This document shows, one piece after another, positions 27,999-37,057 of a DNA stretch of 64,000 nt. Position numbers and translations under genes: made by a program. Source of the stretch: Idiomarina ramblicola (GTDB lineage Bacteria > Pseudomonadota > Gammaproteobacteria > Enterobacterales > Alteromonadaceae); assembly GCF_003987255.1 (NCBI RefSeq), contig NZ_PIQC01000004.1:124001-188000 (forward strand), read 5' to 3'. The first letter of the stretch is position 1. Every line of letters begins with the position of its first letter. The notes under the pieces were generated by a model, which saw nothing but the letters and a program-made list of their open reading frames with translations, made no database searches and was not told the DNA's origin.

Positions 27999-28436
27999 TT
28001 ATTTGAATTTAACCACTTCGCCTTTTAAGGCTACCCCTGCCATTAAAAAGCCAGCACCGCACTGAAACTCCTCGGCACTGCTGAACTCATTATGTTCATA
28101 ATTTGATTTAATGTTAATAACCGCATCGTAACCGTTATCACGTGCGTTGTCTTGTAGCACTTTTAATGCCGATAACAAAACCCATTCACAGGCTTCACGA
28201 TCAGATTTATTGACCGCATTGGTTTTGCGACTGGTTGTGATAACCCCCATCGACTGAGCCACTTCAGGGTGTGACTGGCCGGCAAAGTAAACCGGAACAT
28301 CGAGCAATGCTTCTTTGGCTTTACTGCTCTCCACGACCGGTTTCAGTTCCAACGTGACTAAATCATTTCTTGCTTCCGCCTGCACAGACAACAATGAGCT
28401 CAATAACACAGCAGCAATAACAAACAGTTTTTTCAT
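27999..28436 (-). CDS. Small exported protein at the end of the APE operon, often annotated excinuclease ATPase subunit-like
   Basis: A 145-residue protein with a signal peptide ([16 protein letters not shown], cleavage near AEARN). The mature part has [29 protein letters not shown], a YbjQ-like helix-strand motif, and a further Cys near the end (FQCGAGFL). Similar small proteins at aryl polyene loci have been labelled excinuclease ATPase subunit, but nothing here suggests an ATPase or DNA repair: no Walker motif and a secreted location. It lies 16 bases after apeR. Function unknown; a periplasmic accessory for pigment export is a guess. Confidence 0.6.
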   Translation of the reverse strand: MKKLFVIAAVLLSSLLSVQAEARNDLVTLELKPVVESSKAKEALLDVPVYFAGQSHPEVAQSMGVITTSRKTNAVNKSDREACEWVLLSALKVLQDNARDNGYDAVINIKSNYEHNEFSSAEEFQCGAGFLMAGVALKGEVVKFK

Positions 28437-28452
28437 TTTCTATTTCCTTATA

Positions 28453-29691
28453 TTATTTTGAGTTATTCCAACGTTTAAAAATTAATGAGGTATTAATACC
28501 ACCAAAAGCAAAATTATTGGTCATAACATAGTCTGTCTCGAGCTTTCGTCCATGACCGGTAATGTAATCAAGATCCCCGCACTCCGCATCGACATCGGTC
28601 AGATTCAATGTCGGCGCAAACCAGTTTTCCTGCATCATATGAATGCTTGCCCAGGCTTCAATAGTGCCGCAGGCACCCAAAGTATGTCCGAGATAGCTCT
28701 TCAACGAACTGATAGGCACTAAACGTTTAAATACGTTTGCAGTGGCATTGGACTCAGCAACATCACCGCGATCGGTCGCTGTGCCGTGCGCATTCACATA
28801 ACCTACCTGTTCAGGCTTGAGCTCCGCTTGCTGCAGCGCCAATTGCATGGCCACCGCCATGGTATCTGCTGTGGGTTGAGTAACATGGGCACCATCCGAA
28901 TTAGTACCAAAGCCAACCAGCTCGGCGTAAATTGTCGCCCCCCGTTCCTGAGCGTGATCCAGCTCTTCCAGAATAAAGGTTCCGGCGCCTTCGCCAATCA
29001 CCAAGCCGTCGCGACTCTTATCAAAAGGTCGGGGCGTCTGCTCTGGTGCTTCATTGCGGGTGCTAGTGGCGTATAGGGTATCAAACACCACAGCCTCAGA
29101 AGGACACAAAGCTTCTGCACCGCCGGCAATCATGACTTTCTGATGGCCGTACCGAATGGCTTCATAGGCATAGCCCAAACCTTGAGAAGCGGATGTACAG
29201 GCTGAACTTGTGGTATGCACCCGCCCTTTCACACCGTAAAACACACCCAGATTAACCGCCGTGGTATGAGCCATACTCTTGATATAAGTGGTTGCATTCA
29301 AGCCGGTCATACCGCCATTTTCCAGCATATTGCCGAAGATTTTCATCTGCTCGGTATCACCGGTGGAAGAACCATAAGCAACACCACAACTTCCATCGCT
29401 AATACAAGGATGCTCTAATAACCCAGCATCAGTTAATGCCAACTCGGTCGCTCTTGTCGCCATTAGACTAACACCACTCATAGAGCGCACCGCTTTACGG
29501 GAATAATGCGAGGGTTTCTTAAACGCTGGCTGAATCGGTGCGGCCAAACGGGTGTTCAGCCCTTCAAAGCGCTCCCACCCGGGCATATTAACTACGGCAT
29601 TTTTGCCGCTTTCCAGACGACTCCGAAAGCTTGACCAATTGTCACCAAAAGCTGTCAGACAGCCCATACCGGTTACGACCACACGTTTCAT
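28453..29691 (-). CDS. apeR: Beta-ketoacyl-ACP synthase of the APE cluster (ApeR-like)
   Basis: A 412-residue FabF-type ketosynthase. The catalytic triad is intact: Cys in SSACTSASQGL, His in VNAHGTATDRGD and His in YLGHTLGACG, and the start VVTGMGCLTAFGDN is typical. It sits at the distal end of the operon, sharing one base with the ketoreductase stop. In the aryl polyene pathway it is thought to act in an early elongation or priming step beside the ApeO:ApeC pair. The symbol follows the order apeC to apeR seen across this operon. Confidence 0.88.
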   Translation of the reverse strand: MKRVVVTGMGCLTAFGDNWSSFRSRLESGKNAVVNMPGWERFEGLNTRLAAPIQPAFKKPSHYSRKAVRSMSGVSLMATRATELALTDAGLLEHPCISDGSCGVAYGSSTGDTEQMKIFGNMLENGGMTGLNATTYIKSMAHTTAVNLGVFYGVKGRVHTTSSACTSASQGLGYAYEAIRYGHQKVMIAGGAEALCPSEAVVFDTLYATSTRNEAPEQTPRPFDKSRDGLVIGEGAGTFILEELDHAQERGATIYAELVGFGTNSDGAHVTQPTADTMAVAMQLALQQAELKPEQVGYVNAHGTATDRGDVAESNATANVFKRLVPISSLKSYLGHTLGACGTIEAWASIHMMQENWFAPTLNLTDVDAECGDLDYITGHGRKLETDYVMTNNFAFGGINTSLIFKRWNNSK

Positions 29692-30431
29692 TAAACTAAC
29701 CCACCATTAACCGAGAAAACCTGGCGCGTAATGTAAGCAGCTGACGGCTGAAACAGATAGCCAACCAAACCCGCGACTTCTTCCGGCTTACCTGCACGGC
29801 GCATGGGAATCATCGATAAAATTTCTTTCTCATGCTCTAGCTCACCGGTCATGTCTGTTTCGATAAGCCCAGGCGCCACACAATTAACGGTAATTTTGCG
29901 CTTGGCTAACTCCAGCGACAGTGCTTTAGTCGCTGCAATAACCCCGCCCTTAGAAGCGCTATAGTTAACCTGCCCGCGATTACCCGCAATACCGGAAACC
30001 GAGGCGATAGTGACCACACGGCCACCCCGCCGCTGTTGAATCATGGGCATAATTAACGGATGCAGTACATTATAAAAGCCGCCCAGATTAGTTTGCAGCA
30101 CGCTGTCCCAGTCATCTTCCGTTAGTGAAGGGAAAGCGCCATCGCGGGTGATGCCGGCATTACACACCGCACCATAATAAGCGCCGTTATCTGCAATATC
30201 CTGTTCAATCGCCTGTCGGGCAGCTTCGCGATCACTGACATCAAACACCAATAAAGACGCCTGTTGACCCAGTACTTTAATTTCTTCTACAACCTGTTCC
30301 GCCGAGGCTTTGTCTGAGCGACAATGAATGGCCAAATCAAAACCATCTTTAGCCAGTTGCAGCGCAATTGCCCGACCAATTCCTTTACCGGAACCCGTGA
30401 CAAGTACTCGTTCAGCCATACCTTCAACCAT
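29691..30431 (-). CDS. apeQ: 3-oxoacyl-ACP reductase, FabG-type (ApeQ-like)
   Basis: A 246-residue short-chain dehydrogenase: nucleotide motif VTGSGKGIGRA, NAG in CNAGITRDG, catalytic Ser in ASVSGIAGNRG and YxxxK in YSASKGG. The C-terminus (YITRQVFSVNGGLV) is FabG-like. It should reduce the keto group after each condensation in polyene synthesis. GAGGA precedes the ATG at 30431, which overlaps apeP by 8 bases; a second ATG lies four codons in. Confidence 0.92.
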   Translation of the reverse strand: MVEGMAERVLVTGSGKGIGRAIALQLAKDGFDLAIHCRSDKASAEQVVEEIKVLGQQASLLVFDVSDREAARQAIEQDIADNGAYYGAVCNAGITRDGAFPSLTEDDWDSVLQTNLGGFYNVLHPLIMPMIQQRRGGRVVTIASVSGIAGNRGQVNYSASKGGVIAATKALSLELAKRKITVNCVAPGLIETDMTGELEHEKEILSMIPMRRAGKPEEVAGLVGYLFQPSAAYITRQVFSVNGGLV

Positions 30432-30879
30432 AATTTTCCTCTATAAATGCGTTTTCATCCGGTGGCTGATAAACATTCAGCCGAGCCTGTGCGATTACGT
30501 TGTCACCCTGGCGAATGTCACACTCAAAAACACTCAGCCCTGACGACTCAACATGCAGCTCTTCAACGAACACATCGTATCGCTCGCCCTGTTTGAAACT
30601 AACAACATCGCATTGATATTTCCGGCTTCCCAGTAGAAAGCCCAGCTTAATTTCACCGCCTGCGGCTTTATGCTGGTAACCCGCAACAGCAGCGATGCTT
30701 TGTGCCATGAGTTCAATGCCAACATGCGCTGGCAAGCCCTGAAGAGATTCGCTGTAAAACAAGTTATCGCTACTGACTGTTAGCCGACATTGCCCCTTGC
30801 CGGGTTCGGCCCAGCACAGTTCATCAATCAGCCGCATGGGGGGTTGGTGCTTAATCAGCTCGTCTAAATTATGCGCCAT
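30424..30879 (-). CDS. apeP: Hot-dog dehydratase subunit (ApeP-like)
   Basis: A 151-residue hot-dog protein of the 3-hydroxyacyl-ACP dehydratase class. I chose the ATG at 30879 (AGGAAAG upstream). The helix LPAHVGIELMAQSIAA (H52, E56) aligns with the FabZ central helix, while the HFPxxP loop seen in ApeI is degenerate here. ApeI and ApeP are known to act as a heterodimer in aryl polyene synthesis, so the active site may be shared. It overlaps apeO by 11 bases. Confidence 0.82.
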   Translation of the reverse strand: MAHNLDELIKHQPPMRLIDELCWAEPGKGQCRLTVSSDNLFYSESLQGLPAHVGIELMAQSIAAVAGYQHKAAGGEIKLGFLLGSRKYQCDVVSFKQGERYDVFVEELHVESSGLSVFECDIRQGDNVIAQARLNVYQPPDENAFIEENYG

Positions 30880-32074
30880 GTTGCTTTCCTCTGCTAAACA
30901 CGAGAGACACATTGTTTCCGCCAAAGGCAAAGGAGTTGCTCAGACAATGCTCGACAGGATGCTGCAATGGGGCGCCCTGGTATAAATTGATATCGACCAC
31001 TTCCGAATCTTTGATACCGTCCCAGGCATGCTTTGGCAACCCGTTTTGTTGAGTCAGCGCCAGCCAGCAGAACACCGCTTCAATAGCACCAGCGGCACCT
31101 AAGGTGTGCCCGGTCAGCGCCTTTGTTGAACTGGCCGGAACCTGCGCGGCACCCAGTTCATTTACTGCAAAAGCTTCCATTTTGTCGTTCAGTGGTGTCG
31201 CCGTGCCATGCAGGTTGATGTAGCTAAGTTGTCCGGCACTCAGCTCCGCATCTGACAACGCCCCCTGCATAGCCGCGAGGGCTCCCCGACCCTCTGGGTG
31301 GGGCGCTGACATATGGTGGGCGTCTGAGGTGGCACAGGCGCCGGTTAAGGTCACCTGAGCAGATTGCAGACGGTCTTCCTCGCGGGTTGCTATGAACAAT
31401 CCGGCCGCTTCACCAATAGTAATGCCATCACGATTCGCGCTAAAGGGATTACAGCGCCCGGTCGACGTCGACTCCAGCGCTTTAAAACCATTTAAGGTCA
31501 GCTGACAAAGAGAATCAACACCGCCAACAACCACTGCATCGACCGTACCTGAGCGCAATAAAGACCGGCTACTCATAAAGGCACGGGCACTGGATGAACA
31601 GGCCGTAGAAATACTGTAAACCGGCCCGGTAATGCCCATTAATTCAGCGACACATTCCGCCGGTGCGAGCATTTCCTGCATTGCGTAATAAAACGAGTCA
31701 GGCAGGCCACCTTTTGTTTCATCATGTGCTAACGCTTCTTCACCCGAAGCGATGCCCGAGGTACTAGTGCCCAGAATCACACCGACCCTATCCGGCCCCA
31801 GCTTATTTATCAGCGCCTGCAGTGGCTCTTTAATTTGCTGTAAGGCCGCCGCAACCAACTGGTTATTCCGGGTTCGCATTGCCGGCGGCAGGCTTTCGAT
31901 AGTTGGCAGTTTGTCATCCGCTACCTGCCCAGCAAATAGCGAGGTGCCATCGTTAGTAACGAAAGCAGACGCCCTCAAACCGGCCTGCTCGCCCGTTAGC
32001 GCTGCCTGCCAAATGGTCTCGCAATTGTGGCCCGGCGCACAAATTGCGCCCGGTTCACTCAGTGTCACTGTCAT
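30869..32074 (-). CDS. apeO: Beta-ketoacyl-ACP synthase (ApeO-like, KS of the KS:CLF pair)
   Basis: A 401-residue ketosynthase with an intact active site: Cys in STACSSSARAF, His in NLHGTATPLND and His in LTGHTLGAAGA. In characterised aryl polyene systems ApeO pairs with the chain-length factor ApeC; the CLF candidate here is the first gene of the operon. The gene overlaps the DUF3261 gene by 20 bases. Confidence 0.87.
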   Translation of the reverse strand: MTVTLSEPGAICAPGHNCETIWQAALTGEQAGLRASAFVTNDGTSLFAGQVADDKLPTIESLPPAMRTRNNQLVAAALQQIKEPLQALINKLGPDRVGVILGTSTSGIASGEEALAHDETKGGLPDSFYYAMQEMLAPAECVAELMGITGPVYSISTACSSSARAFMSSRSLLRSGTVDAVVVGGVDSLCQLTLNGFKALESTSTGRCNPFSANRDGITIGEAAGLFIATREEDRLQSAQVTLTGACATSDAHHMSAPHPEGRGALAAMQGALSDAELSAGQLSYINLHGTATPLNDKMEAFAVNELGAAQVPASSTKALTGHTLGAAGAIEAVFCWLALTQQNGLPKHAWDGIKDSEVVDINLYQGAPLQHPVEHCLSNSFAFGGNNVSLVFSRGKQHGA

Positions 32075-32648
32075 CGGTTTCTAATAACTCATACTCTAGG
32101 GTTGTTATCACCAATTGATAACCCATGGATTTATTCTGAATAACCCGTTGCTGACTGACATCGTCATTAGCCGATGACCATAGCAACTGATCGTTATGCC
32201 AAAGTTCACGTTTTGTCTGGGTGGTCTGTAAGCTCGCGCCGTTTAAATTTGCGTTCACACTATCGAGCGGCCAAAGCGCCATTTGTAAATCTGCCCACAC
32301 CTGCAATGCCAGGCGGGAATTGTCAAAAGCTTCACTGCCCTTAAAGCTCACTCCGTCTGCCTTATTAAGCTCGCTACGGAACAATTCATGTCCAAGTGGA
32401 GACAACGCAACCAGCAACAGTTTCTCATTATCAAAAACAGCCGAAACCATAAAAGTGCGTTGCTGCTGCCCTTTTTGCCACTCTACTTTTTGCCATAGCT
32501 GCACCGATTTTTCCGGCCAGCTATGCTGCAATTGGTAACTCCCACCGGCCACGGACACCTGAACCGAGTGTCCACTCAGCGACTGACAACCAGCAATTAA
32601 CGCAATCACAAGTAAAGAGCAGGCGCTTTTAAGAGATACTAGCCGCAT
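32055..32648 (-). CDS. apeN: DUF3261 outer-membrane lipoprotein (ApeN-like)
   Basis: A 197-residue lipoprotein with lipobox ALIAGC (Cys20). The mature part is a LolB-like beta-rich domain (VQLWQKVEWQKGQQQRTFMV, LLLVALSPLGHELFRSE), as in the DUF3261 proteins of aryl polyene clusters. It probably receives the pigment lipid at the outer membrane, in partnership with the LolA-like protein and MMPL exporter nearby. It overlaps the FAD enzyme by 10 bases. Confidence 0.8.
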   Translation of the reverse strand: MRLVSLKSACSLLVIALIAGCQSLSGHSVQVSVAGGSYQLQHSWPEKSVQLWQKVEWQKGQQQRTFMVSAVFDNEKLLLVALSPLGHELFRSELNKADGVSFKGSEAFDNSRLALQVWADLQMALWPLDSVNANLNGASLQTTQTKRELWHNDQLLWSSANDDVSQQRVIQNKSMGYQLVITTLEYELLETDDSDTE

Positions 32649-33874
32649 AGCTCCGCCAATACCTTGAGTCGCCGTTCGCTATCGCGAACATAAGGGTTAC
32701 TCGTATCCCACGCGTAACCCGCCAGAATCGAACAAATCATCGCTTTCACCTGCTGCTGTTGCTCCGGGTAAAAAATCACATCCTGAAAGCGGGTATCATA
32801 CCAACCCTTTACAAAAGTGCGAAAGGTTGTGATACCCACACGCAGAGGGTCACTGTAGTGTTTCTGCCAGTCCTGGGGTTCGTTATTCAGCTCTTTTAAC
32901 ACCAACGGCACCGCCAGCGATGAAGACTGCATTGCAATGGTCACCCCCGAAGAGAACACTGGGTCTAAAAATTCACCCGCGTTGCCGAGCAATGCAAACC
33001 GGTCACCATATAAACGGTTAACATTAGCTGAATACCCGGTAATGCGTTGTTCAGAACGAATCACCTCGTATTCACCTAACACTTCTAGTAGATAAGGCTC
33101 TTCTCTCACCAATTTCCACAGCGCTTCTTTCTCGTTGTCGCTTTCTGAAAAATATTCACTGGCACCAACAACGCCAATACTGGCAGTACCGTCCGCAAAA
33201 GGAATGAGCCAGTACCAAATTTCAGGGTTCTGTGGGTGCACTGTGATAAGAATTTTGGTTCGGTCGAAGTCTCCGCCGGTGAGTTCAGATTTCACATGAC
33301 AGAAAACAGCCTGACGCACAGGAAAGTCCGACGGCGACTCTAACGACAACAAGCGCGGTAATACTCGGCCAAAACCACTGGCGTCCAGTACAAACCGGGC
33401 CTTTGCTTGCATCGCTCCAACGTCACTGAATAAACTCAATTTGACCGCATCCGGGTCACTAAAATCAATGGCTTCCAGCTCAACACCGTGTCTGATTTCA
33501 GCGCCTTTCTCTGCTGCGCCCTGCGCCAGTAGCTGGTCAAAATGCTCTCGTTTAACCTGATAAGTCGTACCTGGGCCTTCACTGTATTTTTTACGGAAAT
33601 CAAAGTTAACCTTGTTACCCTGATGATAAAAAGCCGCGCCTTCTTTGTACTGAAACCCCAACCGCCCGGCGTTTTCCAGCACCGTGTCCAGCAACCCGGC
33701 TTCTTCAAGAAAGGTCATGCACTGGGGTAGCAGGCTTTCGCCAATAGAAAACCGCGGAAACTCCTGTTTCTCAACCACCAACACACGCTTTCCGGCCTTT
33801 GCCAACATAGCAGCAGCAGTTGCCCCTGCGGGCCCTGCACCAATAATTGCCACATCATAAACCGATTCCTGCAT
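32639..33874 (-). CDS. FAD-dependent oxidoreductase, flavin halogenase-like
   Basis: A 411-residue flavoprotein. It has an N-terminal Rossmann motif IIGAGPAGATA, the flavin-binding segment FSIGESLLP, the halogenase hallmark WxWxIP as WYWLIP (220-225) and a Lys at 77 (FQYKEGAAF), near the catalytic Lys79 of PrnA-type halogenases. The C-terminal flavin motif is LLGNAGEFLDPVFSSGV. These features fit the tryptophan-halogenase superfamily; hydroxylases and reductases in that family share part of the pattern. Within this cluster it may halogenate or hydroxylate the aryl head group. It is tightly packed between apeM and apeN. Confidence 0.82.
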   Translation of the reverse strand: MQESVYDVAIIGAGPAGATAAAMLAKAGKRVLVVEKQEFPRFSIGESLLPQCMTFLEEAGLLDTVLENAGRLGFQYKEGAAFYHQGNKVNFDFRKKYSEGPGTTYQVKREHFDQLLAQGAAEKGAEIRHGVELEAIDFSDPDAVKLSLFSDVGAMQAKARFVLDASGFGRVLPRLLSLESPSDFPVRQAVFCHVKSELTGGDFDRTKILITVHPQNPEIWYWLIPFADGTASIGVVGASEYFSESDNEKEALWKLVREEPYLLEVLGEYEVIRSEQRITGYSANVNRLYGDRFALLGNAGEFLDPVFSSGVTIAMQSSSLAVPLVLKELNNEPQDWQKHYSDPLRVGITTFRTFVKGWYDTRFQDVIFYPEQQQQVKAMICSILAGYAWDTSNPYVRDSERRLKVLAELCG

Positions 33875-33884
33875 GATTCTTTCC

Positions 33885-36113
33885 TTAGCTATCAGGCGAC
33901 TCTATTATCAACGGACTGAACAGGGCACTCATAAAGACCCCAATTAACACAATAACTCCAAAAGCTGCGATTGCAGGCGTAGCACTGAAACTTAACGCAC
34001 CAAAAGCGACCATGGTAGTGAAGGCGGAAAGGTAAATGGCCTGCAGCGCATGCTGCCGCTCTAAACGCCCGGCGCAGAAAACGCCGTAGTCAATGCTGAG
34101 CACCAATACGAACATAGCGCCAATACAGTGAAACAAGTTCAGAGGTTGTATTAGCTGAGCCAGCAGCAACGCCGTCGAGACAGATAGCGTCATAACACAG
34201 ACAACCTGCCAGGCCGCCTGAACACGCTGCTTATGCCCCTGCTGCGAACGTAAAAATAGTGCCAGTATGGGTAAAGAAACCAGTAGCAGTGCTATGAGCC
34301 ATAGCTGCATGGAATGGCGATACTCGGTCAATGCATCTGAAGCGTGCTCAATAGGGTTAAAGTGCTCCAGTCTGCCCGGCTTCTCTTTAATATCATCCGC
34401 ACTAAAAGGCTGTTTTAGCCGGACAACACTCATCCAGCCCGCTTCCATTGGATATAAAAATTGATTTTGTAAGGGATGCTCTGGCGACTCACTGGCTCGT
34501 ATAGGCTGGCCGATACCTAACCATTGCAGATAGTCTTCGCCGACCTGGCTATTAAAGAGGTTTTGCTGATCTTGTAGCAACTGCTGTTGTTCTGACACCG
34601 GCACGACGTAGTGATATAAGCTAACACTACCCTCAATACTTCGCAGACTAGCCGTTCGTTCAAGTGCGTCCTGACGTGTTTCCCCCGCTACCAGCAATAC
34701 ATCAGGCTGAAAATAAAAGTCCGTGGTTTCTCGCAGGTGATTTTCCTGTTGTAGCAAAGACTCCGGCGAGCTGGCCAGTAACCGGACGTTATCATTAGCG
34801 GTAAATGACCACACCAGCAGGCCCAGGGTGGCCAGAGCCATCACGCTTAACCAATGTGTTGTGGTTTTATGTCGCATCTGCCGATAAAGCTTGGTCATAC
34901 CCAGACAGAACTGTTGCCAGCGCGGGGCCGGCTCTTTTGGTTCTGGCAACCAGGGTAACGTTACCACCACCAAAGTTATGGCAGTGAGTAAGGCTGTTGC
35001 CATAAAAATACCCAGCTGCTGCAATAAGGGTAAAGGTAATAGCAAAAGCAAAACGTAACCCACAACGGTGGTTAAACCGCTGAGCCATAAAGCCGGTTTC
35101 AGTGCAGACCAGGCCTTTTCCCCATGGCTGCGTGCAATAAAGCCATGAATAACATAATCAATGCACAAGCCGATAAAGCTGGTCGCAAAAACCAGCATTA
35201 ACACATGAGGCTGGGTACTAAACAATAAGGTAATCAGGAGTCCGGTGGCTGCCGACACCCCCAGCAAGAACAGCGTATAAAGCAACTGCTGCGCCGAACG
35301 GAAAACCCAGAGTAACAACGCCAGAACCAGCAAAAGAGACAATCCGCCAAACCAGGTCATTTCCTGTTTGGCTTGCTTCGCCGCCGCATCGGAATGAAAC
35401 AGCAGACCGCTTCGATACACCTTAATGTTGGGCAGTTGAGCCGAGACTTTAGCGGTAAAGTCATTGATAACCTGAACTGATCGCCCGGACTGATTCACAC
35501 TTAATGCATCGCCTGCAATACGCAGCGGCACCAACACCTGGTGAGTTGACTGAGAGGTTCGGGTATAAAGCCCACCGTGGCTCTCATACCCCGGCATTAA
35601 ATCGGGCAATTGCTGTATAAACCGCTGTGTCAGTAAGAGCGGGTCCTGCTGCAGTGACGTTAAAACCGGCGCCGGACTTTGTAAGGTCTTTTGGGCGTTG
35701 GTTATCAAGGCTTCATAATCACCACTTGCAAGCATTTGTCTGTCGCGCTGTGTCGCTAAGCGCCCGGCCTGTTGTTGATAAAAAGACAGCACAGCCTCTG
35801 GGTTTGTCATTTCAGCCAGTTGGATAACCGACTCAGCACGGAGCAGTATGCTCAATTGTTGCTGCACAACATTGAGGATTTCGGTGTCCTCATATTGCTG
35901 CGACTCAAAGCCCAACAGCAGTTGCTGCGCATTCGGCTGCTGGTTTTCTAAGTAACTGCGCTGTAAGTCAGACACCTCGTTTGGCAGAGCGTCGGCCAGG
36001 CTGCTGCTCCACTGCGTATTAAACAGCTGGGCTGACAACGCAGCAGCGACGCCAACAGTGAACACAAATAACAGCAGTAATCGAGTCGCCGTTGCAGCGC
36101 GCGCACCCTTCAT
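33885..36113 (-). CDS. apeM: MMPL-family exporter (ApeM-like)
   Basis: A 742-residue RND/MMPL transporter with an N-terminal helix, a periplasmic domain (about 40-240), five helices, a second periplasmic domain (about 440-590) and five more helices. The acidic helix residues appear in FIGLCIDYVIHGF and LVLSIDYGVFCAGR. It is thought to move the aryl polyene lipid from the inner membrane to periplasmic carriers. It lies 6 bases after the LolA-like gene. Confidence 0.9.
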   Translation of the reverse strand: MKGARAATATRLLLLFVFTVGVAAALSAQLFNTQWSSSLADALPNEVSDLQRSYLENQQPNAQQLLLGFESQQYEDTEILNVVQQQLSILLRAESVIQLAEMTNPEAVLSFYQQQAGRLATQRDRQMLASGDYEALITNAQKTLQSPAPVLTSLQQDPLLLTQRFIQQLPDLMPGYESHGGLYTRTSQSTHQVLVPLRIAGDALSVNQSGRSVQVINDFTAKVSAQLPNIKVYRSGLLFHSDAAAKQAKQEMTWFGGLSLLLVLALLLWVFRSAQQLLYTLFLLGVSAATGLLITLLFSTQPHVLMLVFATSFIGLCIDYVIHGFIARSHGEKAWSALKPALWLSGLTTVVGYVLLLLLPLPLLQQLGIFMATALLTAITLVVVTLPWLPEPKEPAPRWQQFCLGMTKLYRQMRHKTTTHWLSVMALATLGLLVWSFTANDNVRLLASSPESLLQQENHLRETTDFYFQPDVLLVAGETRQDALERTASLRSIEGSVSLYHYVVPVSEQQQLLQDQQNLFNSQVGEDYLQWLGIGQPIRASESPEHPLQNQFLYPMEAGWMSVVRLKQPFSADDIKEKPGRLEHFNPIEHASDALTEYRHSMQLWLIALLLVSLPILALFLRSQQGHKQRVQAAWQVVCVMTLSVSTALLLAQLIQPLNLFHCIGAMFVLVLSIDYGVFCAGRLERQHALQAIYLSAFTTMVAFGALSFSATPAIAAFGVIVLIGVFMSALFSPLIIESPDS

Positions 36114-36119
36114 TGCATC

Positions 36120-36650
36120 TTACCTTTTGCTTAGTTCAATGCGGGTCGTGTTACCGTTTTGCTCAAACAGCTCCACAAGCTCAACGCTATTGGCACCACA
36201 GCTGTGTATTTTTTCAATCACACTGGCTAGCGCATCTCCTTTCGGTACCATCATCACGCAACCTTCTTCCACCGAAAGGCGAAACTGCTGTTTCAGTACC
36301 GCTTTATCCTGTTGCAAAATAGCCAATAACAGCTGCGCAATGGTGTCACTGCCACTGACAGAGCCTTCACTGCCTTGTTCAAAAATGCCCTGACGATTGA
36401 TGATCAACTGTTGTTGCTGTGGTTGTTCTGTTGTCCAGACTATTTCATCCGTACTAATATCCAGTTGCCCCGAACTCACCAAAGGTCTCGGCAGCCCTGA
36501 CAACTGTTTTTTCTGATGGAAGTCCAGCGACAGCGGCAACGGCTCTGATTGCTTCTCTAGTGCCGACAGCGCCTTTAACGAGTTATCGTCCTCGGCAGAA
36601 GTAACTGCTGAGACCATAAAGAACACCGTTGCCACCAATAAACGCATCAT
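36120..36650 (-). CDS. apeL: LolA-like periplasmic carrier (ApeL-like)
   Basis: A 176-residue exported protein (signal peptide MRLLVATVFFMVSAV, cleavage near TSAED) with a LolA-like beta-sheet pattern (SLDFHQKKQLSGLPRPLVSSGQ, then a Trp-containing strand). It probably ferries the pigment or its lipid part across the periplasm between the ApeM exporter and the DUF3261 lipoprotein. It overlaps the thioesterase by 4 bases. Confidence 0.82.
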   Translation of the reverse strand: MMRLLVATVFFMVSAVTSAEDDNSLKALSALEKQSEPLPLSLDFHQKKQLSGLPRPLVSSGQLDISTDEIVWTTEQPQQQQLIINRQGIFEQGSEGSVSGSDTIAQLLLAILQQDKAVLKQQFRLSVEEGCVMMVPKGDALASVIEKIHSCGANSVELVELFEQNGNTTRIELSKR

Positions 36651-37057
36651 GAGCGCTCAACCCCCAGCTTTTCAAACACAATGTCAGGGGATTCAAACAG
36701 CATTTCGCGCGTTTTTTTACACACGGCTACCTGCACACTGGTGGCTTTGGTTAAAAGCTCGTTACTCTCAACACAGCGAATTTCATAGTTCATTTTAAGT
36801 CGATGCTCCCACTCCACCAAAGTGGCCGTCACCCGAATGTGCTGCCCGTAAGTAGCCGACGCAACATACTTTAAACGCAAATCAACAATCGGCCACAAAT
36901 GGCCATTCGCTTCCATATCGGGGTAGTCATAATTGAAGGTACGTAACAACTCGCTGCGCGCCATTTCAATGTATTTTATGTAATGCCCGTGCCAGACAAC
37001 ATGCATGGCATCGACATCGAAAAAAGGAACATCAATAATCAAACTGGCTTGCTTCAT
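36647..37057 (-). CDS. apeK: Hot-dog acyl thioesterase, YbgC/4HBT type (ApeK-like)
   Basis: A 136-residue thioesterase. I chose the ATG at 37057, preceded by CAGGAG and forming an ATGA overlap with the ammonia-lyase stop. The 4HBT motif is FFDVDAMHVVWHGHYIKYIEMAR-like with D16 as the catalytic candidate. It likely releases or proofreads acyl thioesters of the polyene pathway. Confidence 0.87.
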   Translation of the reverse strand: MKQASLIIDVPFFDVDAMHVVWHGHYIKYIEMARSELLRTFNYDYPDMEANGHLWPIVDLRLKYVASATYGQHIRVTATLVEWEHRLKMNYEIRCVESNELLTKATSVQVAVCKKTREMLFESPDIVFEKLGVERS

